From: Candidatus Defluviilinea gracilis
Lineage (GTDB): Bacteria > Chloroflexota > Anaerolineae > Anaerolineales > Villigracilaceae
Reading direction: 5' to 3'
Assembly (NCBI GenBank): GCA_016716235.1
Contig: JADJWS010000001.1
Span: 1,240,001-1,304,000 of the forward strand
DNA: 64,000 nt
The stretch's first letter is position 1, and each line of letters opens with the position of its first letter. The notes beneath the pieces are model-generated. The model was not told the origin of the DNA, did no database searches, and saw only the letters and a program-made list of their open reading frames with translations. Below are positions 23,267-32,267 of this stretch, piece by piece. The translations under genes and the position numbers were made by a program.

Positions 23267-26200
23267 GTGGAAACCAAGGGACTGACCGCACTTCGTATCA
23301 GCCTTGCCTCGCCCCAAACGATCCTTTCGTGGTCGTACGGTGAGGTGCTGAAGCCTGAGACCATCAACTACCGCCGCCTGCGCCCCGAAAAAGATGGCTT
23401 GTTCTGTGAAGCCATTTTCGGACCCCAGCGCGATTGGCAATGCTACTGCGGCAAATACAAGAACCCCCGTTACAAAGGAATCGTCTGCGACAAATGCGGC
23501 GTCGAAGTGACGCGCGCCGCCGTCCGCCGCGAGCGCATGGGGCATATCAATCTTGCCACACCTGTGGCGCATATTTGGTATACGCGCCGCATCCCCTCTT
23601 ATTTGGGCATGCTGTTGGATATTTCACGCCGCAACCTCGATCGTGTGCTGTACTTCGCTCAGTATATCGTTACGTACGTAGATGAAGAAGCCCGCACAAA
23701 AGCCCTGAAACGAATTGAAGATGAAATCTCGGACACCGAGCGCGAACAGGCGGCAGGCGTCAATACCAAAATCGCTGAGGTCAAAACCAAGCGAGATCAT
23801 ACCGTAGCGGATATTAACCAAAAGATCGCCAACCTTGAACAGGGATATGACGAAGTTATCGCCGAGAAACTCGACCCGGTCATCAAGGAAGGGCAAAAAC
23901 TCGAAAAACTCCTGCAAGGACAGATGGGCGAGCACGCCAAGAAGACCATTGTCTTTGAGTTAACCGACGAGAAGATCCTGGATGCCGGCGATAAAGTCGC
24001 GGCGAAGCACATTACGCAGGTGCAAAAGATCGTCCAGAAGAAACTCGAATCGTTGGAAAACGAATTGAAAGACAAGCGCGCCCATGAAATGGAAAATCTC
24101 AAAATGGACGCGGGTCGCGTTAAAGCCGATGCCGACTTGAAAATGGAAGCCCTGCGCTCGCAACTTGAAGAGCAGACTTCGGTTTCCTCGAATCAATCCT
24201 CCCGCCAGCGCGACGAATTGCTTGAACTGCGTCCGTTCACTTTCCTGAGCGAAATTCGCTACCGCGAACTCAAGCAACGCTGGGGACAAGTTTTCCGCGC
24301 AGACATGGGCGCCGAGGCATTCTACGACGTGCTCGAACGCCTCGACCTCGACAAACTCGCCGAAGAACTCTGGCACGAGGTGAAGACCACCAAGAGCAAG
24401 CAGAAACGCAAGAAGGCGACGACTCGCTTGAAAGTCGTTGAAGCGTTCAAACGCTCCGGCAACCGCCCCGAATGGATGATCCTCACCATCCTGCCGGTCA
24501 TTCCTCCCGACCTACGCCCGATGGTGCAACTCGACGGCGGGCGATTCGCCACCTCCGACTTGAACGACCTCTATCGCCGCGTCATCAACCGCAACAACCG
24601 CTTGAAGCGCCTGCTCGAACTCGGCGCGCCGGATGTCATCATCCGCAACGAGAAGCGCATGTTGCAGGAAGCGGTAGACAGCCTCATTGACAATTCACAG
24701 CGCGGCAAAGCCCTCTCCCGCCGCGGACGACGCGAACTCAAATCTCTGAGCGACATGCTCAAAGGCAAGAAGGGACGTTTCCGCCGCAACCTGCTCGGCA
24801 AGCGCGTGGACTATTCCGGTCGCTCCGTGATCGTGGTGGGTCCGCAACTCAAACTTTATCAATGCGGCCTTCCCAAGAGCATGGCTCTTGAACTCTATCG
24901 TCCGTTCGTCATCGCGCGGCTGGTGCAGAGCAACTATGCGGCGAACGTGAAGGGAGCGCGTCGTTTAATTGAACGCAACCGCCCCGAGGTATGGGAAGCG
25001 CTCGAAGGCGTCATCGGCGATCGCCCCGTCTTGTTGAACCGCGCGCCGACGTTGCACCGGCTGGGCATTCAGGCATTCGAACCGATCCTGATCGAAGGCT
25101 CGGCGATCCAACTGCATCCGCTCGTCACCACCGCCTTCAACGCGGACTTCGACGGCGACCAAATGGCTGTGCATGTTCCGCTTTCGCAAAAAGCGGTGAA
25201 GGAAGCGCGCGAGTTGATGCTCGCCTCCAAAAATTTATTGAAGCCCGCCGACGGCGAACCGATCATCTCGCCTTCCAAAGATATGGTGCTGGGCGTGTAC
25301 TATTTGACCATGCCGCAGAAAGCCGCGCACAAAGGCGACGGACGCGCCTTCTCCAGTTTTGACGAAGTGGAGATGGCATACGCGCTTGACCAGGTGGAAG
25401 TCCACTCTGAGGTCAAACTGCTTGCTACCACATGGTACAACGACAAAGGCGATCGTCTTGAAGAACCGGTAACGCGCATCATCGACACAACGGTGGGCCG
25501 CGTCATCTTCAACCGCATCCTTCCTCCGGAAGTGCAGTACGTGAACGAAAAATTAGATAAAGGCGGCGTGAAAGATTTGATCGCCGAAGTCTACGAAGTT
25601 TGCGGGCAGGAACAAACCACCGATGTCGCCGACAAGATCAAATCGCTCGGCTTTGAATACGCAATGAAATCCGGCACCACGCTTGCGGTTGCCGACATTT
25701 CCATCCCGCCGGAACGCAAAGGCATCATCGATGAGGCTCTCAAAGCCGTCGAACTGGTGCAGCGCGATTTCCGTCGCGGCTTGCTCACCGAACAGGAAAA
25801 GAACGAGCGCGAGATCGAAATCTGGCAGGGCACAACCGACAAGGTCGCTGATGCGGTCAAGAAATCGATGGATCCGGACGGCAATCTCTCGACCATGGCA
25901 TCCTCCGGCGCGACAAAAGGCGGGTTCTCCACCATCAGCCAGTTGGCAGGCATGCGTGGTTTGATGGCAGATCCGTCCGGGCGCATCATTCCGATGCCGA
26001 TCCGGTCCAACTTCCGTGAAGGACTCACCGCGCAGGAATACTTTATCTCGACCCACGGCGCGCGCAAAGGTCTGGCAGATACCGCTCTGCGCACCGCCGA
26101 CGCCGGGTACCTCACCCGCCGCCTCGTGGATATTGCGCAAGACATCATCATCAACGAACCCGACTGCGGCACGCATGACGGCGTGATGATCCGCCGCCGC

Positions 26201-27526
26201 GACGATGTGGCAGGTCAAGCGCTCAGCAGTCGCTTGTTTAGCCGTTTGCTCGCCGAACGAGTCATCGACCCGAAGACCGGCGAAGTGCTCGGAGAATATA
26301 ACGATGTGATCACCCAGGATATGGCGCGCAAGATCGCCGCTTCCGGAATTGAGGAGATCAAAGTCCGCTCGCCGCTGAGCTGCGAACTGCAACACGGCAT
26401 CTGCGCCAGCTGTTACGGGCTTGATCTCGGCCGCGGTGTGATGGTGGGGCTTGGTTCCGCTGTGGGCATCGTCGCCGCGCAATCCATCGGCGAGCCGGGC
26501 ACACAGCTCACACTGAGAACCTTCCACACCGGCGGTGTCGCCGCTGGCGGAGCAGACATCACCACCGGTCTGCCGCGCGTGGAAGAACTCTTCGAAGCGC
26601 GCAAACAGCCGAAGGGCGAAGCCGTGGTGGCGGAGATCAGCGGCACGGTGCGCGTCAGGCAATCGGAAAAATACGCTGACCTGCGCGAGGTGATCATCGA
26701 ACAGAGCGAACTCGTCAGCGACGAATACGGTATCCCCGAGGAGTGGAAGTTCGTCGTCAAAGATGAGGCGGAGGTCAAGGCGGGCGAAACACTCGCAACG
26801 TTGGACGATGCGAAGATCGTCGCCCAGCACGGCGGACGCGTGCGCGTCGAAAAGAAGGAGCGCAAAGTGGTCGTCTCGTATGATCGCCGCGAAGAATCTG
26901 TAAACGAAGTGCCGACCACCTCCCGCCTGCTCGTGAAAGACGGCGAAAAGATCGAAGCCGGCACACCGCTCACCGAAGGCTCGCTCAACCCGCACCGCGT
27001 GTTGAAAATTCAAGGGCGCGAAGCCTGCCAAATGTATTTGATGACCGAAGTGCAAAAGGTGTACCGCTCTCAAGGGCAGAACATCCATGACAAACATTTC
27101 GAGGTCATTATCCGCAAGATGCTGAGCAAAGTGCAGATCACCCGCCCCGGCGATTCCAAGTTTCTGCCCGGCGACCCGGTAGAACGACTCGAACTCCGCA
27201 AGATCAACGAGCAATTGCTCGCCGATGGCAAACAGCCCGCGAAGTTCTCCGAAGTGTTGCTCGGCGTTACAAAAGCGTCGCTCAGCACTGATTCGTTCCT
27301 CTCAGCCTCCTCGTTCCAGCACACCATCAAAGTGTTGGCGGGCGCGGCGATCGGCTCCACCAGCGACCCGTTGCGCGGCTTGAAAGAGAATGTGATCATC
27401 GGTAAATTGATCCCCGCCGGCACCGGTTTTATCAAAGAGCCGGTGAAGAGCGAAGACCCCGCCTTTGATGAAGGCGGCGCGACGCAGGCGGCGGAAATTT
27501 CACCAGACGCCTCCGCGGCTGACTAA
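23267..27526 (+). CDS. rpoC: RNA polymerase beta' subunit
   Basis: 1419 residues starting at GTG with AGGAG 7 bp before it. The first zinc site is C59, C61, C74 and C77. The active-site motif NADFDGDQM is at 625-633, with three Asp holding the catalytic magnesium. The second zinc region starts at C1039 (CELQHGICASC), followed by the trigger-loop/bridge-helix region and a C-terminal tail. Between residues about 130 and 315 lies a long Glu/Lys-rich coiled-coil insertion, placed like the non-conserved beta' domain of Thermus but different in sequence. The gene has its own promoter and terminator. rpoB, normally directly upstream, is absent; a PLP enzyme stands there. Confidence 0.97.
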   Translation: METKGLTALRISLASPQTILSWSYGEVLKPETINYRRLRPEKDGLFCEAIFGPQRDWQCYCGKYKNPRYKGIVCDKCGVEVTRAAVRRERMGHINLATPVAHIWYTRRIPSYLGMLLDISRRNLDRVLYFAQYIVTYVDEEARTKALKRIEDEISDTEREQAAGVNTKIAEVKTKRDHTVADINQKIANLEQGYDEVIAEKLDPVIKEGQKLEKLLQGQMGEHAKKTIVFELTDEKILDAGDKVAAKHITQVQKIVQKKLESLENELKDKRAHEMENLKMDAGRVKADADLKMEALRSQLEEQTSVSSNQSSRQRDELLELRPFTFLSEIRYRELKQRWGQVFRADMGAEAFYDVLERLDLDKLAEELWHEVKTTKSKQKRKKATTRLKVVEAFKRSGNRPEWMILTILPVIPPDLRPMVQLDGGRFATSDLNDLYRRVINRNNRLKRLLELGAPDVIIRNEKRMLQEAVDSLIDNSQRGKALSRRGRRELKSLSDMLKGKKGRFRRNLLGKRVDYSGRSVIVVGPQLKLYQCGLPKSMALELYRPFVIARLVQSNYAANVKGARRLIERNRPEVWEALEGVIGDRPVLLNRAPTLHRLGIQAFEPILIEGSAIQLHPLVTTAFNADFDGDQMAVHVPLSQKAVKEARELMLASKNLLKPADGEPIISPSKDMVLGVYYLTMPQKAAHKGDGRAFSSFDEVEMAYALDQVEVHSEVKLLATTWYNDKGDRLEEPVTRIIDTTVGRVIFNRILPPEVQYVNEKLDKGGVKDLIAEVYEVCGQEQTTDVADKIKSLGFEYAMKSGTTLAVADISIPPERKGIIDEALKAVELVQRDFRRGLLTEQEKNEREIEIWQGTTDKVADAVKKSMDPDGNLSTMASSGATKGGFSTISQLAGMRGLMADPSGRIIPMPIRSNFREGLTAQEYFISTHGARKGLADTALRTADAGYLTRRLVDIAQDIIINEPDCGTHDGVMIRRRDDVAGQALSSRLFSRLLAERVIDPKTGEVLGEYNDVITQDMARKIAASGIEEIKVRSPLSCELQHGICASCYGLDLGRGVMVGLGSAVGIVAAQSIGEPGTQLTLRTFHTGGVAAGGADITTGLPRVEELFEARKQPKGEAVVAEISGTVRVRQSEKYADLREVIIEQSELVSDEYGIPEEWKFVVKDEAEVKAGETLATLDDAKIVAQHGGRVRVEKKERKVVVSYDRREESVNEVPTTSRLLVKDGEKIEAGTPLTEGSLNPHRVLKIQGREACQMYLMTEVQKVYRSQGQNIHDKHFEVIIRKMLSKVQITRPGDSKFLPGDPVERLELRKINEQLLADGKQPAKFSEVLLGVTKASLSTDSFLSASSFQHTIKVLAGAAIGSTSDPLRGLKENVIIGKLIPAGTGFIKEPVKSEDPAFDEGGATQAAEISPDASAAD

Positions 27527-27533
27527 CCAACCC

Positions 27534-27566
27534 TGGGACACGGCAACCGCCGTGTCCCAATTTTTT
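27534..27566 (+). terminator. rpoC terminator
   Basis: An 11-bp perfect stem TGGGACACGGC/GCCGTGTCCCA with an AACC loop (27534-27559), then A and six T (27561-27566). The ATG of the next gene follows the T run directly. Confidence 0.85.
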
Positions 27567-28463
27567 ATGCCCTATCAACGCGCCTCAAAAAAACCGGAGG
27601 GACTTCCCACGCGCGGGAAGACTGCCGCCAACCGACTCCGCCGCGCGGATAACTTCATCCTGCTCTACGAACCCTCGCTTCTTTCGCGGACGGATGGCTG
27701 GTTCGCCAACTCGATCTTCGTCGACCTTGGCTACGGCTTCGATGCGCGCACCACGCTCGAATCTGCGTCGCGCTTCCGGCGCGCGAACCCGAACTTGAAA
27801 ATCCTTGGCGTGGAAATCGACAAAAAACGCGTGGAAGCCGCATTGCCCTTCTCAGACGAAAAGACATTTTTTCGTTTGGGCGGATTCAACCTGCCGTTGC
27901 AAGAGGGGGAGCATGTTCGCTTGATCCGCGCCTTTAATGTGTTGCGACAGTATGAAGAAAAAGATGTCGCTCCCGCTTATGAACGACTCGGGCGCTATGT
28001 TTTGCCTGGCGGGTTGATGATCGAGGGAACGTCGAATCCGTTTGGGAGTGTTTGGTGCGCGAACGTGGCGCGGCGCGTGGAAAATACAGAGAAACGGAGA
28101 ATTGGAGCATTGGGGAGCAAAGACTGGGGATTGGGAGGCTGGAGATTCGAGGCGCTCGTGTTCAGCACAAATTTTCACTTGGGCTTCGTGGTGGATGAAT
28201 TTCAAACCATCCTGCCGAAAAACTTGATCCATCGAGTTGCGCCCGGCGAGCCGATCTATGATTTCTTCGAGGCATGGAAGCGCTCGGCAATGGAGACCTC
28301 CGCGATGAAAACGTATGGGGCGAGACAATGGTTCATTGCCGCGGCGGAGTCGCTTGCCGGGCAGGGGTACAAAATCAACTTGCAGAGGAAATTTCTCTCC
28401 AAGGGATTCCTGCTCTGGCTTTTCGAGAGCTCCTCGATTGCAGAGCAAACGCGCGACATGTAA
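27567..28463 (+). CDS. Class I SAM-dependent methyltransferase-like protein
   Basis: 298 residues from the ATG at 27567, right after the rpoC terminator. The frame is open further up but would overlap rpoC. The AdoMet-binding core is FVDLGYGFDARTTLE with the acidic LGVEIDKKRVEAA, followed by RAFNVLRQYEEKDV, a typical Rossmann methyltransferase start. Residues about 174-195 (EKRRIGALGSKDWGLGGW) come from a GAGAATTGGAG-type repeat read in frame. Substrate unknown. No ribosome site is visible, so it may be leaderless. Confidence 0.65.
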   Translation: MPYQRASKKPEGLPTRGKTAANRLRRADNFILLYEPSLLSRTDGWFANSIFVDLGYGFDARTTLESASRFRRANPNLKILGVEIDKKRVEAALPFSDEKTFFRLGGFNLPLQEGEHVRLIRAFNVLRQYEEKDVAPAYERLGRYVLPGGLMIEGTSNPFGSVWCANVARRVENTEKRRIGALGSKDWGLGGWRFEALVFSTNFHLGFVVDEFQTILPKNLIHRVAPGEPIYDFFEAWKRSAMETSAMKTYGARQWFIAAAESLAGQGYKINLQRKFLSKGFLLWLFESSSIAEQTRDM

Positions 28464-28733
28464 AAGCGGGATTCAACATCTCAAAAAGCCAACGGAAAAG
28501 ACCGCACCCTCCGTCACAAACCCTTTTTTGGCGTTGGGTAATCGTAGGGTAATCGTAGGTTTGGCGTCAAGCACGATTGAGTCGACTATGATAAATTAGA
28601 CCCCGTAAGGTGATTTCTCTTCTCCTCCTTTCGTAGGGAACCGCGGTCGGCGTCCGCGGTTCTCGCACTTTAACGGGCAGGCTATGGGAACTGCCGTTAT
28701 AATATTCCATCGAATTCAATCCAAGAGGTCAAG
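28464..28733. other. Intergenic stretch with possible promoter
   Basis: No gene seen. It holds a doubled GGGTAATCGTA (near 28536-28558), a GAACCGCGG/CCGCGGTTC hairpin (about 28640-28664), and TATAAT at 28698-28703, 30 bp before the next ATG. No convincing -35 box stands at the right distance. AGAGG serves as ribosome site. Confidence 0.45.
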
Positions 28734-29726
28734 ATGACAGTTCAAATCACCATTCTCGGTTTGGGGCAGGTGGGGAGTTCCATCGGGCTGGCTCTCGCCA
28801 ACCAAAAAAATATCAAACGAGTCGGGCATGATAAAGATTACGAGATTGCGCGCCTTTCACAAAAGGCTGGCGCGGTGGACGAAATCAAGGTCAACTTGCC
28901 CTCTTCAGTCAGCAATGCGAATATCGTTGTGCTCAGCATGCCGCTGAGCGAAATACGCGACACGCTTGGATATATCGCTCAAGACGTTCAAGAGGGGACG
29001 GTGATTCTCGATACGGCTCCCGCCAAGGGAGAGGTTGCCTCGTGGGTGGGACAGTTGATTCCACAAGGACGCTATTACGTGGGGCTTTCACCCGCCGCGG
29101 GGTCAAATTACCTGCACGGCATCGAACTCGGTGTGGACTCTGCCCGCGCCGACCTCTTCAAAGATGGGTTGTTTCTTGTCAACGCGCCGGCCGGCACGCC
29201 CAGCGAAGCGCTAGACCTGGCGAGCAATCTCGTCCGCCTGTTAGGCGCGCAAGTGATGTTCACCGATTCAGTCGAGGCGGATGGGTTGCTGGCATCCACA
29301 CACGTGTTGCCGCAATTGGCGGCGGCGGCGCTCCTCGATGCCACAGTGAGCCAACCCGGCTGGACCGAAGCGCGCAAGGTAGCCGCGCGCCCGTATGCGT
29401 CGGTCACTTCGGGGATCGCGTATCACGACGAAGTGAAGTCACTGCGAGATGCCGCGCTGTCAAACCGCGAGAACACAGTCCGCATGTTAGACGCGTACAT
29501 GGCGTCTTTGCAGAAGTTGCGCGACCAGATCCAGAATGGGAATGAAGCGGAGGTTTCATCCTATCTTGAAAACGCCGTCAAGGCGCGAGACCGTTGGATC
29601 CAGGAACGCGCGCGCGCAGACTGGCAGGGCGCGCAACAATCCGACATGGATTCGGTCACGCTGGGCGCGCGTATGAACCAGTTGTTTATGGGCAATTTGT
29701 TCGGGCGCAATAAAAATAAAAAGTGA
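28734..29726 (+). CDS. Prephenate dehydrogenase-like NAD(P)-binding protein
   Basis: 330 residues. The N-terminal Rossmann domain has ITILGLGQVGSSIGLAL and an aspartate-ended second strand (RVGHDKD). The middle VVLSMPLSEIRDTL and TVILDTAPAKG ... VGLSPAAG follow the TyrA/arogenate dehydrogenase plan, and the C-terminal part is helical. TyrA makes 4-hydroxyphenylpyruvate for tyrosine. The usual HPMAG-type histidine is replaced by LSPAAG, so a different substrate, or an F420/NADP oxidoreductase-like role, is possible. No other aromatic gene is adjacent. Confidence 0.7.
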   Translation: MTVQITILGLGQVGSSIGLALANQKNIKRVGHDKDYEIARLSQKAGAVDEIKVNLPSSVSNANIVVLSMPLSEIRDTLGYIAQDVQEGTVILDTAPAKGEVASWVGQLIPQGRYYVGLSPAAGSNYLHGIELGVDSARADLFKDGLFLVNAPAGTPSEALDLASNLVRLLGAQVMFTDSVEADGLLASTHVLPQLAAAALLDATVSQPGWTEARKVAARPYASVTSGIAYHDEVKSLRDAALSNRENTVRMLDAYMASLQKLRDQIQNGNEAEVSSYLENAVKARDRWIQERARADWQGAQQSDMDSVTLGARMNQLFMGNLFGRNKNKK

Positions 29727-29752
29727 GCGTCTACCTACCTGACAGTTTTAAA

Positions 29753-29848
29753 AATGGGACGCAGAAAAACGCTGATTGTTCAAACAACGGGCGAAAAAAG
29801 TTTTTATCAGCGTTTTCAGCGCGCTTCGCGGTCAGCGTCCAAAAAAGG
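29753..29848. repeat. Periodic inverted repeat, GGGACGCAGA/CGCTGA type
   Basis: Left arm TGGGACGCAGAAAAACGCTG at 29756-29775 and right arm units ATCAGCGTTTTCAGCG and GTCAGCGTCC (about 29806-29840) are inverted copies around a short A/C-rich centre. The same type lies at 40076 and 53508. Confidence 0.8.
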
Positions 29849-29867
29849 AAAGTGTCGGGGTAGTTAG

Positions 29868-30149
29868 GTGAGCGTCTGTTTTTGTTATATCGTCGAATGC
29901 GCTGATGGGACGTATTACACAGGCTGGGCAATTGACCCCGAAAAGCGCGTCGCGGTCCACAACAAAGGACGCGGCGCGAAATATACGCGGATGCGCCTCC
30001 CTGTGAAGTTGGTGTACGTGGAGGAACAAGCGGATCGAACCTCCGCCATGAAACGCGAACGCGCGATCAAGAAGATGAAGAGGGAGGGGAAGATGCGGTT
30101 AATTGTGGGTGGTAAAAAGGGAAGACGGCGTAAACAAGGAAACACGTAG
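29868..30149 (+). CDS. GIY-YIG domain protein (UPF0213/YhbQ type)
   Basis: 93 residues from a GTG start. The GIY-YIG core is CYIVECADGTYYTGW, with the catalytic Arg in DPEKRVAVHNKGRGAKYTR and the later E in KRERAIKKM. YhbQ-like proteins are stand-alone GIY-YIG nucleases of uncertain role, possibly in DNA repair. The basic tail (KKGRRRKQGNT) runs into a periodic repeat. Periodic hairpin repeats flank the gene on both sides, although of different types. Confidence 0.82.
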   Translation: MSVCFCYIVECADGTYYTGWAIDPEKRVAVHNKGRGAKYTRMRLPVKLVYVEEQADRTSAMKRERAIKKMKREGKMRLIVGGKKGRRRKQGNT

Positions 30150-30250
30150 ATACGTAAACAAGTAAACACGGATACATAGAAATAAGACAAGGCTGGAAGT
30201 CTTTGCGACTTCCAGCCTTGTTTACTTGTCTACCTGTATACTTGTGTACG
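30130..30250. repeat. Periodic inverted repeat, GTAAACAAG/GTAGACAAG type
   Basis: Left units GTAAACAAGGAAACACGTAG face right units TTGTTTACTTGTCTACCTGT. The centre is the strong terminator stem at 30187-30221. Relatives are at 32262-32322 and 33949-33990. Confidence 0.75.
30187..30221. terminator. Bidirectional terminator between convergent genes
   Basis: A 15-bp perfect stem ACAAGGCTGGAAGTC/GACTTCCAGCCTTGT with a five-base loop. T-rich bases follow on the plus strand and ATTTCT-like bases on the minus. It can serve both the GIY-YIG and the phosphoribosyltransferase gene. Confidence 0.7.
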
Positions 30251-30802
30251 TTACTCCGTAAACAACGGCAAATGCCCCAGTGAAATGATGTGCATCCATT
30301 CGGCGCGGTCGCCTTCGGTGAGGATCGCCGTCTCTGCCACAACGGTAGAGCCAGCCTTGTCGAGGATCATCCGCATCCCCTGAAGCGTTGACCCCGTGCT
30401 GATCACATCGTCCACAATAATGACCTTCTTGCCCTTCACCAACTCGCGGTCTTTCTCGTCCAGGATCAACGTCTGCGGTTGACCGGTGGTGATGGATAGC
30501 GTCTCGGCTTTGAGCGCGTCGCCCATGTAGAGTTTATACGCCTTGCGTAACACCACGTAAGGCTTTTTTGTTTCCACCGAAAGCGCATACGCTAGCGGAA
30601 TGGACTTCGCCTCCGCAGTGACCAGCGCATCGTATTGTTTATCGGCTAACTTCTTCGCCAGTTCCCTCGCGGAAGCCTGAACCAACTCAGTATCCCCAAG
30701 GATGTTGAGGATCGCGATCTTCAACCCCGGCTTGATCTCGAACAGGGGTAGTTCGCGTTTTAATCCCGCAATATCTACAGCGTAGGTTTCGTGTTTTGTC
30801 AT
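30251..30802 (-). CDS. Purine phosphoribosyltransferase-like protein
   Basis: 183 residues from the ATG at 30802 with GGAGA upstream. Type I phosphoribosyltransferase fold: the PRPP motif VIIVDDVISTGSTLQGM (about 124-140), a flexible-loop region around YKLYMGDALKAE, and ALVTAEAKSIPLAYALS, the adenine/xanthine phosphoribosyltransferase pattern. It probably salvages a purine base onto PRPP; the base is not certain. The C-terminal ISLGHLPLF is usual for this subgroup. Confidence 0.8.
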   Translation of the reverse strand: MTKHETYAVDIAGLKRELPLFEIKPGLKIAILNILGDTELVQASARELAKKLADKQYDALVTAEAKSIPLAYALSVETKKPYVVLRKAYKLYMGDALKAETLSITTGQPQTLILDEKDRELVKGKKVIIVDDVISTGSTLQGMRMILDKAGSTVVAETAILTEGDRAEWMHIISLGHLPLFTE

Positions 30803-30856
30803 CCGATTCTCCGCAGTCAAATCTCAGCCGAAGTTTATCACGATTCATTTATAATG

Positions 30857-30912
30857 TTCCCCAATCTCCAATCTCAATTCTTTAATCCTCTAATTCTCCC
30901 CTCTCTCAATTA
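30857..30912. repeat. Periodic CAATCTC/TAATTCTC repeat
   Basis: Units CCCAATCTCCAATCTCAATT and TCCTCTAATTCTCC lie between the divergent phosphoribosyltransferase and DUF951 genes. The complementary unit GAGAATTGGAGA recurs at 52209, 53312, 28086 and 41236. TATAAT stands at 30850-30855 beside it. Confidence 0.65.
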
Positions 30913-30919
30913 CCCCTCC

Positions 30920-31132
30920 ATGCTCCCCAACCTCCGCCTCAACGACCACCTCCAACTCCGCAAGCAACATCCCTGCGGCTCCTACGAATGGATAGTCACG
31001 CGTCTCGGCGCGGATATTGGCTTGGAGTGCAAAGGCTGTGGTCGGCGCGTTCTGCTCACCCGGCGCGAACTGGCAAAGAGAATGAAAGCGAACCTGACAA
31101 AGCATGATGACATCGAAAAAACCGAATCCTAG
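30920..31132 (+). CDS. DUF951 family protein
   Basis: 70 residues from the ATG at 30920; the upstream open frame lies in a repeat. Family marks are LQLRKQHPCGSYEWIVTRLGADIGLECKGCGRRVLL, with C18, C36 and C39 probably binding metal. The function of DUF951 is unknown; it is a small conserved protein often found beside housekeeping genes in Firmicutes. The end overlaps the next gene by 29 bp in another frame, so the two are coupled. Confidence 0.8.
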   Translation: MLPNLRLNDHLQLRKQHPCGSYEWIVTRLGADIGLECKGCGRRVLLTRRELAKRMKANLTKHDDIEKTES

Positions 31133-32267
31133 AAAACCGCATATCGTCTTTTATTTTTCCGATACTGGCGGCGGGCATCGCTCCGCGGCGGAAGCCATCA
31201 TCGAAGCCGTTCACCTTGAATACAAAAACAACGTGACCACTGAGATGGTGGACTTTTTCAAAGATTACGCCCCGCCTCCGTTCAACCGCGTCGGCGAGAT
31301 GTATCCATACATGGTCAAAGCCCCGCGTTTATGGCAGGCAAGTTTTTACGCCACCGACGGACGCGCTCAAGCGCGTGTGATCACCGCCACCACATGGCCC
31401 ATTGCCAGCCGTGGGGCAAAGGCGCTCGTGCGTCAACATCCCGCCGATCTCATTGTCACCGTGCATCCGTTTGCAAACACATTCGCCTTGCGCGCGCTCG
31501 GCAAAGACCGCCCGCCCTTCATCAACGTTGTCACCGACATGGTCACCACGCACGCGCTCTGGTACGACAAACGCGCCGACCTGATCCTCGTCCCCACAAA
31601 GCAGGCATACGAAAACGCGATCCGCTTCAACATGCCGCCCGAAAAAGTTCGCGTGGTGGGTCTGCCCGTCGCGGATAAATATTGCAAACCGCTCGGACGT
31701 AAAAGCACACTGCGAAAAAAACTCGGCTGGACTCTCGACAAGCCCATCGTGCTACTCGTCGGCGGTGGCGAGGGGATGGGACCTCTGGCGAAGACCGCGC
31801 GCGCGATAGACGCTTCCGGTCTGGACGTGGGGCTGGTCATCGTGTGTGGGCGGAATCAACGCCTGAAAGCGACTCTCGAAGCAGAGAGGTGGGAGAACCC
31901 AACATTCATCTACGGCTTCACACGCGACATGCCCGATTTCATGCGCGCCTCCGATTTCATCGTGACGAAAGCAGGACCCGGCACGATCGCCGAAGCGCTC
32001 AATGCGGAATTGCCGATCATCCTATATTCCAAACTCCCCGGGCAGGAGGATGGCAATGTCACTTTTGTGGAGGAGGAAGGCGCGGGCGTGTGGGCGCCGA
32101 AACCGCAAGATGTCGTCCGTGCGCTCACACGTTGGGTCTCACGTCCCGCAGAAAAGCAGAAGGTGATCGAAAACTGCCGCCGCGCCGGAAGACCTGAAGC
32201 GGCGCGCGTGATTGCGAGAACGATTGGCAAGATGTTGGGGATGAAAATCAAGCAAGTACAGAAGTAG
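31104..32267 (+). CDS. GT28 family glycosyltransferase (MGDG synthase-like)
   Basis: 387 residues. The N-terminal half has the diacylglycerol glucosyl/galactosyltransferase pattern: YFSDTGGGHRSAAEAIIEAV and FINVVTDMVTTHALWY. The C-terminal half is MurG-like, with VLLVGGGEGMG, YGFTRDMPDFMRASDFIVTKAGPGTIAEAL and the donor-binding acid in LPGQEDGN. Such enzymes add a sugar to diacylglycerol at the inner membrane face, forming glycolipids. The GPGTIAEAL site supports UDP-sugar use. ATGATG gives two adjacent possible starts. A periodic repeat begins at the stop codon. Confidence 0.85.
   Translation: MMTSKKPNPRKPHIVFYFSDTGGGHRSAAEAIIEAVHLEYKNNVTTEMVDFFKDYAPPPFNRVGEMYPYMVKAPRLWQASFYATDGRAQARVITATTWPIASRGAKALVRQHPADLIVTVHPFANTFALRALGKDRPPFINVVTDMVTTHALWYDKRADLILVPTKQAYENAIRFNMPPEKVRVVGLPVADKYCKPLGRKSTLRKKLGWTLDKPIVLLVGGGEGMGPLAKTARAIDASGLDVGLVIVCGRNQRLKATLEAERWENPTFIYGFTRDMPDFMRASDFIVTKAGPGTIAEALNAELPIILYSKLPGQEDGNVTFVEEEGAGVWAPKPQDVVRALTRWVSRPAEKQKVIENCRRAGRPEAARVIARTIGKMLGMKIKQVQK

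Noticed and set aside
25553..27214. Open frame of 553 codons on the minus strand
   Set aside because: Antisense to rpoC; composition is that of a mirror frame of a G+C-rich gene (His, Phe, Ala, Asp-rich) and no domain is seen.
27465..27566. Earlier start of the methyltransferase-like gene, inside rpoC
   Set aside because: It would overlap the end of rpoC and be cut by the rpoC terminator; the added residues are an Arg-rich shadow frame.
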